A DNA stretch of 64,000 bases. Origin: Monarcha castaneiventris obscurior (taxonomy: Eukaryota; Chordata; Aves; Passeriformes; Monarchidae). Position 1 is the first letter of the stretch. The number at the start of each line of letters is the position of its first letter. Below the pieces are notes generated by a model. That model saw only the letters and a list, made by a program, of their open reading frames with translations, was not told where the DNA came from and did no database searches. The stretch is from the NCBI GenBank assembly GCA_026261815.1, contig JAMPIT010000258.1:12019501-12083500 (forward strand), written 5' to 3'. Shown piece after piece: positions 16,231 to 28,400 of the stretch. A program made the translations under genes and the position numbers.

Positions 16231-16435
16231 GTCCAAGGAGACCTTCAACCTGGTGGAGAGCGAGGCTGCGGCCCCGGCCCCGGCCCCCGCGGCGGCCCCG
16301 GCGGCCGGCGCGTCGCGGCTGCAGTTCCACACGCAGCTGGCGCACGGCAGCCCCACGGGCCGCGTGGAGGGCTTCGGCAGCGCCCGCGAGCTGTACGCGC
16401 GGATCGGGGAGGCGTTCGGCATCCACCCCGCACAG
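16196..16435 (+). CDS. GIPC2: GIPC2 coding exon 1 (N-terminus, GH1)
   Basis: It encodes residues 1-80, ending in phase 0 at HPAQ before a GTAGGG donor. It contains the basic start, an Ala/Pro low-complexity stretch at about residues 25-41, and the conserved [17 protein letters not shown] core. The same frame stays open upstream to 15953, with no further in-frame ATG. Confidence 0.93.
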
Positions 16436-19400
16436 GTAGGGCCGCACCGCCGCCAGCGCGTCCCGCCGGGCCCGCTCCCGCCCGCCCTGCCTCTGGGCAT
16501 CCTCTGCCGCGGGTTGGTGCGGACGTGCCTGCTTTACACTTCTTGGGGGGAAAAAAGCTGCCTTTGTTATTCCAAATGAGCGTTACCATACGGGAAAAGA
16601 CATAAGTGTGACTGCGTTTAACTCTTACATGGTAAAAGCAATGGTCCTCTTGACCAAAATTGCGGTGTCTCGGTTAACCTGTTGCCAGCTGCTGTTTGAC
16701 ACAGCTCTTAGGGACTGCTTCATTCCAGTCTAAAAAGGGACAACGGCTCTATGAGGGTAAATACCCAGAATGAAGGAAGGGGACGGGATGTGGTATAAAT
16801 GCCCTAAATCATACTACATTTTAAAATTTCAGCCGAATGTGATATTTGGGAAGTTGTCTGCTTTGTCAGGTAATTATTTTTAAAAGGTTCTCTGTTCAAG
16901 TGGAATTATTTAAGTCTGTAACAAGGTTTTTTTTTAACTCAGCTGCCTTTTTGATCTTTTTTTTCCTGAACAGTGTTCTAAACATTTGTTTGGAAAATGA
17001 CTCATTTGTATTTGTAAATGCATTGTTTTCTCTTAGTTAAAAGGTAGTGGCCATATCAAGTTCTTCCTATGTGGTGCTGTGAACCTTAACCTCTGAGTGG
17101 CAAACTGAAACAAAGGGCTAACATTTCATTATGCCTACGTGTGGCTGTACAGCTTTACTTGTTTTGTTCTTTGTAGATTACTTTTTTTGAAAGTTGTAAA
17201 GACTTCTACTACAACAGGCTTTGTTCTGAGAGTTTGCTGTGGCCTGATGTAGCATTTCAAACAGTAAATTGTAAAGGGAAAGTGGCAGTAGCAGTGAATA
17301 CAGTTTAACCAGTCACTGTTGCATTAAGTAATTAAGAGGCAATGCACCCGTGTCTCAGACCTTCCCAGCTGCTTTCTGACCTTCTGCTCCTTTGTTTTCG
17401 TTTCATCCTGAGCTGCTGTTCCCCTTTTGTTCTGTTCCATTTCAGTTATACCTTTTATTCTCAAGTTCTCATAATTACCAGATTGTCTTCTATTTTAGTT
17501 TTCTTCCTTTCACTGTTGAACTTTTGGCTCCACTGACTTGAGAAAGAACAGCGTTCACAAAGAAACTTAATTTTGTATGAATGGTGTGCTCCTGTTTCTC
17601 CTGCTAGATGTATAATCTGACACCCTCAGAGGTTTTAGAGGAAGCACCACATATCATGGGCATGCATTGCCAACCTTGTGCCAGACTAGAGAATTGTCTT
17701 ATTTTCTTTTTCTCCCTAATGTTCCATTCCTTTTTAAATTCTTTTTTAATGTGGCTTATTGCTAAAAATGGATGAAGAGTTATTTCTGGAGGCATTGAAC
17801 TTAAAATCTTTTACTCTAGAAATTCAGTTGGCCTTAAGAAAGTAGTATGAAATGAAAATAGTGATCAAAATATTTCCTTGTGCGAAGGTGGCATAGCAGA
17901 GTGAAGAACCTAGACCAGAGGGTCATGCAACAGAATTTTGGATAGACAAGACAGAGCAGTGAACAACCAAGAAATGAATTTAGAATTTATTTTAAATGGT
18001 ATTATCTATTAGTTAAAGCTGCTTTTGGACAGATAATCTGGTGTAAAGGATAATGCCAGAAGCTACATCTCAGCAGACTGAAAGGCTCTGAGGTACTCAA
18101 ATGCCATTTGTAGGTGTTACCTTTGTAGGAAAGTTTCAGTGACCCAGCTCTGCTGAAGGCTGTGGGCAGCATAATACCCGACTGCCTTTGGGAACAGGTC
18201 CTATCACAGAGATCTCCACCCTGTAGTGGCTGAGGTGGAAAATACTTGGGGGGGAGTGGTGGGAAAGAGCTCCGTGTAGAGAGCATTCAGATAACTTTTG
18301 CAGAAGTGAATACATTTCATATGATATGTGAGTTCACCGCAGGGTAGGCAAGAGTATGGATTCTTGGGTAAGTTCCTGCCCAAGTGTTTAATATGATTCT
18401 GAATGAGCTGTACTTGTAATCTGTCACTTCTCCTTTTGACTCCACATGGTTACAGCACCTCGTTTCCTCTTTGGATCACATCTCACAGGACCAGCTGAGT
18501 TTAGCTTCTGCTGGAGAATCCTTTCCAGGTTCTGTGATTGACTGCCAACAGTGCCAGGGAGAAGTTTATATAAAACACAGTATTTGTTGGACAGACATTG
18601 ACAGAAACTTCTGTGCAGACCTGGATCATGAGTAATGTAGGATGGGAGCAGGACAAGATGGGTATAGCTTCAAAGGGGATGTTTGCTAGGCATCTATGAA
18701 GGAGTGAGACATAACAGCAGCTTTCTGAGGCTTTTCCTGTGCCATCGTTTCTTGTAGGCATTTTATTCTTCACCCATTTTCCTAGGTGAATATATATCCG
18801 TTCCCCCTTTTGAAGCTGAGGGGTAGGCAGAAGCCTCCCTTTCTGCCTGTCCCTCTGACTTTTACCATGGCCAGCATTTCCTCTTTTACTGTTCCAATGT
18901 GACTGTTCTTTCCACAGGGAGGGAGGGTGAATATGGCTACTAGCAATAGATTGTCATTGTCACTGAAACTGCAGGAAGAAGAAAAACTCTCCAACATCTT
19001 TTTATGTTAGAGAATTAAGGCATTGCTTTATTCTGGCCACGACGTTGTACTGGCCAGGATGTGCAATAGAAAACATTTCATCTACACATGCCCGGGGGTT
19101 TGCCATGAAAATCATTCCATCACACATAATCCTTTATCAGAACTTTTCACACATTTATACAGACAAAACTCAAAGAAATTCTCGTTCATTGGTCTTAAAT
19201 TACACAGTTCTTAGTATTTGATCTACTGGTTGTTGATCCGTTTGCCTTCGATGCTAATTTGGTCCTCATTCTTCAGTTCTTTTACCAGTCTTTTCCCAGA
19301 CCAGGTGTCTCTGACCGCGCCAGGGGGTGGTGTTGGGGGATAATGTCCCTTAATGATCATTAATGTTCACTTATCTCTTGTGCATCTTGTGGCTACTCCC

Positions 19401-22400
19401 AGTCTGTGGATGTTAAACTTGTCGGGCCTCTCCCGGTGAAGAGTCTTGTAAAGGGAAACTTCAATTCTTCTCCCCCTGTCAAAGGAGAACAAACCTCTGA
19501 TTAAGTTAGATAAAAAATTTTAAAAATTGTATCATTTCCAACATCATTATTATGAGTGTTGTTTAAGGTAGATCATGTTGTTGACTTTTAACTTGATTAC
19601 TTCAACAGGCTTTCTACAAGACAGCACAGAGCTAAAAAAAAGATAGATAGATAGATGCAACTCTTAACTAACAGCACAACCCACGCACAGTTACGTGTAT
19701 GTTTCTCTTTGCATAAATAATAGAAATATCTACCCCTATTTTTTCTATGGAGGTTGAAGTAGGAAAAGTAGTTGGAAAAAGTATTTATCTGTAGCTTTGG
19801 CCATTTAGGATTACTACTCCTCTATGACTACTAGGAATGTAACAGGGAATGTTATGTTCCCTGTAAGGGTGGAAGTGCTGAGTGCAGCCTGTATGATAAA
19901 TAAATGAGCACTGACTGAAGGACAATGTGGGTCTGTTAAAGCATTTGGTGGTGGTGTGCTCCTGTGAGAGCACATGGTAGGGATTTAAAGTATTCAGAGT
20001 AGCTAATCGGGCGCTGAGACTGTGGATATTAAAGTCCAGCTGTAGCAGGGCTATTTCTTGATCAGATGAGAAGGGAATGGTAACCCACAGAAGCTGTATG
20101 GACTTTTGGTTTGTTTACTCGCAATTTGCACTTTCGATTATTTTGTTTGCTTTGGAAGGTGAAATATGGTGGGACTGGTGAAGTAAACTTCATGCTCAGT
20201 GGGTGTGTCTGTCCAGAGCCCTTGGAGGCTGGGGTTTCTTTCACAGTGGAAGGAAGTTTGCATCACAAGGGTAACTCAGGAAAAGAGAGACCTTTCTGGC
20301 AGCAGTAAGGGCAGAAATGCAGCTCCGTCTCTCTTCCAGAAACAAGAGTTCAGCTGCTGAGCTCGTGTGTGGGCTGTTGTTCCACAGGCCTTGCCTCCTC
20401 ATGCTAAACAGTCAAATATACCGTGAGGCTGTGCCACATTAAACTTTCATAGAAGTACTTGATTTAAGCCTGTTCAATTTAAACTTTTATGAAAGACTGC
20501 TGACAAACAAGCCACTGCTGAAACTTGTGTTTCTGTACAAAACTGTCCTTTTAACAATAAAAAAATTTGAACTGTGTTTTAGAGAAAAGAGTCAGCTTGT
20601 GAAATCCTCATCACCAAAATGTTGGAAGTTTTGTTGTTATGCTTATCTGTTGAAACAAATTGCTCACAATCTCGCCTACAGATTGCATACTTTAAATGAC
20701 CAAACTTAACACTCCCTACAAACCACCTCCTCCCAACCCTATGGCAAGAATTGTTTGCTTGCTGTTTCCCTAAGCAGTGCTTAAATGTCACACCCATATT
20801 GCATGTGATGCTTTCTGTGTCTTTTTCAAATACTTTAATTGAAAGCATTTGAAATATTAGTATGAAAATAATTTCATGGAAGGACTTATGCTGTAATACT
20901 GGTGTACTTCAGGTTAAAAAAAAATCCCAAAACAAACAGTAAAACACTGCTTATTTTATAAGACTTTGAATGTATTGACCAAGTTGCATACCTGACAGTA
21001 CCAAAAGCACTTTAGAGCTTGAAGGAGCTGGTTATTCTTCCTCTTGCTGAAGCTGGTCAAGGCTCCCACATTTTCCTCGGAGAAGATAGAGTGAGTAAGT
21101 TACTTAGAAAATGCGTTGGTGATTTCTTGATATGATGACATCTACATATATAGGGAAATATGTCAGTGGGTGTTACATCTTGCTCAGAATTAAAATTCCC
21201 AGTTCCCTACCTCTTAAACAGAAAGTGATTATGATCTCCTTTGTAAAGTTATCTGAGATTTTTAATACATTTTCAATAGCCGCTGAGTATGTAATCTATC
21301 AATCAACTTATTGTTGAGTTCTTCTCAAGGTGTAAGCTCAATATAGAAGGTAAGAGTATAATTAATTTATAGAATATGCCATGTGGTACTGCATATATAC
21401 TTTATATAACACATCATGTAACCCTCTTTTTCTTAGCTAATACCATTTCTTTATATAACACATAGTATGGCCCTGGTTTTGTTGGCTAATGTGGTCTCTT
21501 CCAACTGAAAATATGGATGCAGGGAATAATCTCTTAGTAATCTTATTGGACAAATCTATTTCATAAAGTTGTGCATAAGGCCCTAGTCTCCAGCCACATG
21601 GAATTTCCTTGTTCTGAGTGCTGTAGAAGAGAACTCTGGGTGAAGGAGGTATCCTAGATACTTTGTGACTGATGTAACAGTTCTGATTTATAATACCTTG
21701 CTAAAGTTGGCATGAAATATCACAGCTCTAGTATGCTGAGTTAAAGACCAAATGGCTATGAAGGTTTAGGGTAAGGACAGAAAAGACTAAACAATGAGAA
21801 TTGCACATTGAATTTTTTTCCTGCTTCATTTTTGGATGAGAAAATTACTATTAAAAATATTCAAAAGTTTGAATAAGTGGAAGCTGTCGTTTAAGTATTC
21901 AAGTATATAATCTGTCATTAGGTGCCAATATTAAAAAAATATTATGTAGGATCTATGAAAAAATAAAATTTTTGAATCAATAGGTCTCTGTTGTGTACGA
22001 GTAAAGCTATGCTATAACTGGTAGATGGTGTAGTGGTATATCTTTCTAGGTAGATACATCTTTAGTACATTACTCTTTGCATGTATCTGTTCTGAGAAAA
22101 AGCAGTTGTTCACTAAAGAGGATGAAGAATGATTTAAGTTTTATTTTTGACTGGCTGATGCTCTCGGAGCCTTGTGGTTAGCGCAGAACTGACTCACAAA
22201 AAATTCTGCAGACTTATAGGCTGTAGTAGGAATGCCATCCAGATGAAGATCTATAAAGAGAAACTCTGGATCAAGTTTCTAAATATCACATTTCTGCTCT
22301 GTTGCCAATTTTATCTATTCAAAGGTGTGACAGTATTTACTAGATGATTGTCTGTTTGACAAGGTCAGATGAAGGATGCTAATGTCTAAAATGTAAAGAC

Positions 22401-25400
22401 AGTGCTTGTTATTCATCACAGGAACAATAAACAGAGCTGCCATTTTAAACTGGCAAAGTTATGTAGCTTGAGAGAGCTGAAAATGTGTATGTGAGCTTGA
22501 TAACATCTGTTTTAATTTCTTGGTTTAAAAAAGGGGCTTGTCATTAGAGACTACTATTCTTATTTATAAAATAAAATTCAATTTTCTACTTAAAACCAGA
22601 TTAATTTCTGTAGGTGTTTGTAGTGGTTTTAGGTCGATCAACCCACTACAGTGTTGTTAGTGCTGGAGTTAACTGAAAACCATTGCAATACTTGAGCAAA
22701 TAAAACTAATGTCTGTTAAGGGTGTGCTGTTACGACTTTCATTGTTAAATAAGGTGTTAGATTGCAGTGGATGTTTGATGGATTAGGATGAGATAAGCAA
22801 GTAGCCATTGAAGTAAGGCTGTTTGGTGGGGGGGGTTGTTTGCTTTGTTTTTAAAAACAACAACTAAACAAGAACTCCATCAAGAAACACAATCTCTATA
22901 TTAACTTTCAGTCTTTGAGATTAAAACCCCCATAGTTACAGAATCTAAGTTCTAGAAAGCTCTAGAAACTTGAATGCTCTCTGTGGAATACATTAGTAAA
23001 AGTATCCACCCTTTGTTTAGCTGGAATCAATTTAAACAGGTTGGTGACTTGCATTTCAATTTTTCTGCTTTCAACCAGTGATGCCAGAAGGAAAGAAGAG
23101 GCACGTGTAGTGTTGTGGTGTGGAAAACCTGAGTCGTTGCCTCAGTGAAGGAGATTTTAGGGATTCTCCAAGTTTCTCTTGGAGCGCAGTTTCTCTGGTT
23201 TGGCTGCTGCCTGTGCTCTTGGGTGCTGCCCAGGAGGAAGCTGTGTGGTTCCCTTGGCCCTCACTGCTCTCCTGCTGCAGCTTGGGAAGGCTTGGGCAAG
23301 TGTAGTTACTGTAGCTGTGATAGCGTGTGTTGGGCTTGGCCAAATTCCTCCCTGCAGCTCCATGGTGGCAAAAGCATCTCTGTCCCCAGACAGTACAGCT
23401 GGTAACTTTCATCCTGCCTGTGCCCAGGGCAACAAACCTCCCTGCTGAAGAGCTGGCATAAGTGTAGGGAGAAAAAGGAGTGTCTGATACCCAGAGGTGA
23501 AGGGAGAAAAGCTGATTTATAAAGAATCAATTTGATCTTTTTATTAAGCCTTGCTTTTACTAAGCTGGAATAGGCATGACCCCAACTCATGCTGGGGAGG
23601 GGCAAGAACTAAGCAAGCCCATTGGAGACAATGTGCTCTGAGCTAATGGAGGAGCACATGGAGCAATACAAAACATTTCATGCTCTCTCACAACCATTTT
23701 GTTTTGATAAGATCTCATTTTTTTTTTTTTTTTTCCATTAAACTGCTTTCAACCAATGAAGTTTTTAAGTAGTCCCTAGTGATCTTTGAATCGTGTGGAA
23801 TTTGAGGTGGGTGAATAATGAAGCAAAAGGTTTTCAATTCATCAATTTGCTTACTCTAACCTCTGGTGCAAGCTGTACCAGTTCAAGATGCCTGTCTCAG
23901 GGTTGATGTGCTGAGGTGAGGCTGCTCACAAAGGTAGGTCTCTTTCCTATGTTCCCTGCCAGCTCTTATCTGCAGTTTGAGCTACTGATGCTTTCTGTTG
24001 TGTGTGGATGGAGAGTATCCCCTCTCCTGGTACAGCTGGAGAAGAAGAGGTGTCATTTTGGCTATGGACCTGTCACAGGGACCTGAACCGTGCTCTCATT
24101 TTATCTTCTTATCAAGCTTGCTGAACCTAATACACTGTTAATGTGTTTCCTTTCCTTCTGCACAGATCATGTTTTGCACTTTGAACACTCATAAAGTTGA
24201 TATGGACAAGCTCTTAGGAGCACAAATTGGCCTTGAAGATTTCATATTTGCCCATGTGAAAGGACAACGAAAAGAAGTGGAAGTTCTTAAAACTGATGAT
24301 TTTCTGGGCCTTACCATTACCGACAATGGAACTGGCTGTGCCTTTATAAAGGTAAACGTAATTACCAGTGAAATACTTAGTTCTACAGAAGCTCCTGTTA
24401 CTAGAATAGGTTAATTATTGGTTTAATGATCCTTCAGAACTATAAAATCCTTTATTATCATATATATGGTAAGTAAAGAATAAAGTCACTTTTCTTTAGG
24501 TATATAATTCAAAATTAGTTCAGCTATTCTGTACCACATGTCATTCAAAGTTTGTTCATTTGTTCATTGCTTCTGTAATGTGTATCAGCTTTACAATGCA
24601 GCTATTGTATCTCCTGAGCTACCCTGAGGTGGTAGGTGTTAGATACTGCTTGCATCTGCCCCCTCCTGTATTAAAGTGATTTTCTGATGTCATTTATTAA
24701 ATGCTTATAGAACTTCTGTCACTCATGTGATAATGAGATCATGTTTTTTCAGTCTGTGGCTGTTCCCAGGGCAGAAGCCTTTGTGCTGTACAAGAGTAGG
24801 GGTAAGGACAGTGTTTTTTCAGCTTTCCAGTGTTGTTGCCTTAGATAGGGTGAATTAGAAGGATATGGATTAGCACAATTTGCCACAGTTAACTTGAGTA
24901 GCAAGTATGGGCAGTAACATACACAATACATTAATCATAATTGCTTTCCTTCTCCTATTCTATATGACCTAGAGGTATATAGAATGTATATTTTGAGTAT
25001 GTTTTGAGACAAGTAGAGGCCGAGGAAATGATGCTACCCTTCTTTCTAGACTAGGTATTAGGAAGCTTAATCACATTTTCTGCCTTTTTTAGATTCTTTG
25101 CTCTAATACACTCCAATTACCCATTATTAGTGAGGCATTAGCAATTATCTTTGATTACTGCTGCCCCAATCACCATTCTTATTGTAAACAGAGCTTCTTG
25201 TATGGAGAGGTTGTTTTTTCTGTTCGTTCCTTAGCTACCATGGGTATAAAACAAGACGTGGTTTAGAAATCAGTCTGCTTGTCTTTGTCGTGGAAAAATG
25301 TGACTGAGGACATGTTTGTGAAAGTCAAGATGCAGTGAAGGTTTCACTAAGCATTTTGGCAAAATTGTAGCCTAACTTTTATGTTTGTAGACAGCTGTGA

Positions 25401-28400
25401 ACTTCTAGTGATGGCATCTGTGCAGCCCATAACATTCAGTCATTCTGATGCTTATGTGGCATTTTAAAAGAAGGCATTGAAAGCAGTGCTTCAGTGAGAT
25501 CCACGAGTGCTGCACTGTGCAGTGACACTCCCTTTGTGCTTGGCTGGTAACAGGCAGAGAACAGCCATCACATAGACTGCTGCACAATTGGAGCACACTG
25601 GAAAGCCCTCACCACGTTAGCCAGACAAGCTGTAATTTCCAGTAAATAGGGTAAAACTCCTCTGAACAAAAATATATTTTTCCTTGTACTGGTCTAATAA
25701 TAAGCATTGCAATGAAAATGGTGTGGTCTTCATGGGAATGCACCAGTTTTAAGGAGTTTCTAGGAGCTTACTTTGTTTGTTGTTGTTGCTGCTGCAGATT
25801 TAGCTAATGGATTTTTTAAACTAGCATAGAAAACACATATACAAAAGTAAAAGCTGCATCTTTTTTTTACTTGGTTGTCTAGGTAAATGAGACAGAGACT
25901 GTAAGTGACAGTGACTGACAGAGACTAGGTAAATAAGCAGAGACTGTCTCTAAAGTTTTATAGAACTGTTTTTGCTTATATACATATATTTGAAAATTTG
26001 TAATTATGTCCCATTCTTAATTAAAAATGAATAGTAAATTTACTGATTGGTGGGTTGTTGAAGGTTGCTATAGGTTGCAGTAATTTTACTGCATTTTGAA
26101 TAACAGGGAGGTTTCTAGGTTTGATGTGGTAACCTGACCAATTTTAAACCTGACACTGAACTGCAGGTTTTTTTCCTATGAAACTTAATCTTGTTTTGCC
26201 TTACCAAGACCAAAATTTTGGTTTCACAAATTTGTTTTTGGGGTACATGGGCAGGTGGGAAAAAGTATTATGGAGTCAAATTAGCATTCAAAGAACAGCA
26301 GTAGGACTTGAAGTGTGACTGAGTGGTGTACAAGGAGACATTATCAAACGTGGTAGGCATTGCATAGGAAATATAGATCCTCATAGCTTTTCAATGGACT
26401 GTAGAGCACTTGAAACACAGGCAATTGCATCTTAATTACTGTGACAATGTAGCTTGTCTGTCTCAGGCAGTTAACTTGGAGTGGATAAAAAGTGACACAA
26501 ATAACAAGTCAGTGAATATTATTTAAACAGTTTTAGTGTTGGGATCCAAGGGCAGAAGAAAAGCTAAATGAATATGAATGTAAACTAAACATGAACTGAA
26601 GCGTGGTGGGACAGTTTCGAGTCCAGCTAACAGAAACTCATTTGGCACCCTGTTTCTGGTGTGTACAATACCCGTGTCTGCATTCACCACGAGGCTTCTG
26701 TTTGGTGCCAGAAGGAGTTAAACTGAGCCTGAAGCTTAAAATCATTGCAGTGCACTGTAGGACTCTGAGCACTCTCACACTTCCCACTGACTCTCAGATG
26801 GAGGCACATGTGTGGGCTCCGGCGTGCGCGCAGGGGCTGGAAGCAGCTTCTGGGAGGATTGCGCAGCTAGGCTGGCTGCTGCTGCAGTGGGAGGTGGCAA
26901 AATGTTTATCTGCCTTGTCTCACTGTTGCCTCACTCAAATTCAGCCTGAACAATGTCAGTCGTTTTTGAAAAGATTGTTAAACAGGAACACATTAGAAGG
27001 AAATTCATATCTCTGCTAAATATAAGGTATTTTACTATGTCGCAGCTTTTCTATTTAATAGCCATATAATAGTGGTTTGTGATGTATGCACATGATGAAC
27101 AAATACGACAGTACGTAACAACAATAAACAGAATCACTGAAATTTAAGGTGTGATAAATCATAGAGAGATTTAAAGGTTTTTCCCCATTCTTTTTAAATT
27201 GCACTTCACAAAAGCTGTAACTTCTGTTATGACCTTTACACTATTTGTATTTTCCATGATATGGCAGTTAGAAGATTTTCTTATTCTTTATTATTTCAGA
27301 GGAAATCCTTTAATATACACCTGTTTAGCTTGATGAGAAAAATAGTAGTTTCACCACTGGGGATGGGTCTTATTAAGATCAGCCCTTTACAGTATGTAAT
27401 ATTGTTATGTAATACATAACACATTTTTAAGTCCCTGGACCATACTTGAGAAGAGAAAAATCAAGTTCCTATGCTTGTCAAGCTATTAAATAAAAAAAAA
27501 AAAACCCAAAACTTGAATAAACATTCACATTACTGAGATATCTGTGAAAAGTTTTAAAGCACAAAAAATACTAGGTTATTCAGAACCTTAATTTTTGAAG
27601 TATGGTTGCATTCTTTTTTTCCCCCTCTGATTTTATATTCAATGATTATTAAATACTTTGTTTGAAAAATAATGCTTTTCAAAATACGTTTTATGATAAT
27701 CTTACAGACAAAACACATTGCTGGAGCAATAAGCTCAGTGGTATTGATATTGTTAACTGACATTCTTGAAACTCTGTGGTGTCACGTCTTAAAAACTATC
27801 ACCTTTTAAAGAAATGTTTCTAATTCTGGTTTGTTTTTTTTTTTTTTTTTAAACAATAGCGAATCAAAGAAGGCAGCCTTATGGACCAAACCAAAACTGT
27901 CTGCGTGGGTGATCACATAGAGACCATAAATGGAAAAAATGTGTCAGAGTGTCGCCATTATGAAGTTGCCAAAATGCTAAAAGGTCTGGAGAAAGGTCAG
28001 AAGTTTAAGCTGGAGTTGGTAGAGCCTTTGAAAGCATTTGGTGAGTGACCTGACTGTCCACCTTGTTCAGTAAAACACCTTGATAGTAAAATCCCAACAC
28101 TGCATTTCATTGTAGGTTTGCTTTCAGAATGAAGACAGGTGTCCACCTAAGGTAACATAATGACTACAAGAAAGTAAATTTCATTTTTTTCTTTGAAGTG
28201 GAAGATTTATGAATAGCTTTTCTTCCATCTTGCTTTCTCTACCAGTCATCCTGGTGTGGGTTACCTCAGCCTGAGCCTTAGTCTCAGTCTCTTCTGCCAC
28301 TACATGATATTGCAAAATAAGTACAGGAATGGTTTCATAGGTACAGTTTTAAGGCATGGATTACTTCACTAATGTCCTGGTCCTTGAAACTCCTTTATTC

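Larger units (their letters stand above)
15790..16510 (+). promoter_or_regulatory. GIPC2: GIPC2 CpG-island promoter and first exon
   Basis: Base composition switches abruptly from AT-rich to very GC- and CpG-rich, with many GGGGCGGGG Sp1/KLF-type boxes and no TATA box. The island covers the 5' flank, the leader and the whole first coding exon, then ends in intron 1. It looks like a dispersed-start, broadly expressed promoter. The exact start site cannot be read from sequence. Confidence 0.85.
16436..24165 (+). other. GIPC2 intron 1
   Basis: This 7.7-kb phase-0 intron has a GTAGGG donor and a TTCCTTCTGCACAG acceptor. It holds an antisense LTR at about 19005-19482 and an (AGAT)4 run at 19641-19656. 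A more GC-rich patch near 23070-23450 has unrecognised short frames on both strands. A T-run lies near 23719-23735. Otherwise I see nothing. Confidence 0.85.

Noticed and set aside
15835..16500. Long minus-strand open frames (up to 221 codons) across the GIPC2 CpG island
   Set aside because: They are Pro/Ala/Arg-rich products of GC-rich DNA and the 42-bp repeat, antisense to a certain coding exon, with no domain.
23071..23605. Cluster of overlapping open frames on both strands in GIPC2 intron 1
   Set aside because: Five frames overlap with no shared domain or splice logic, which is typical of a GC-richer patch with few stops.
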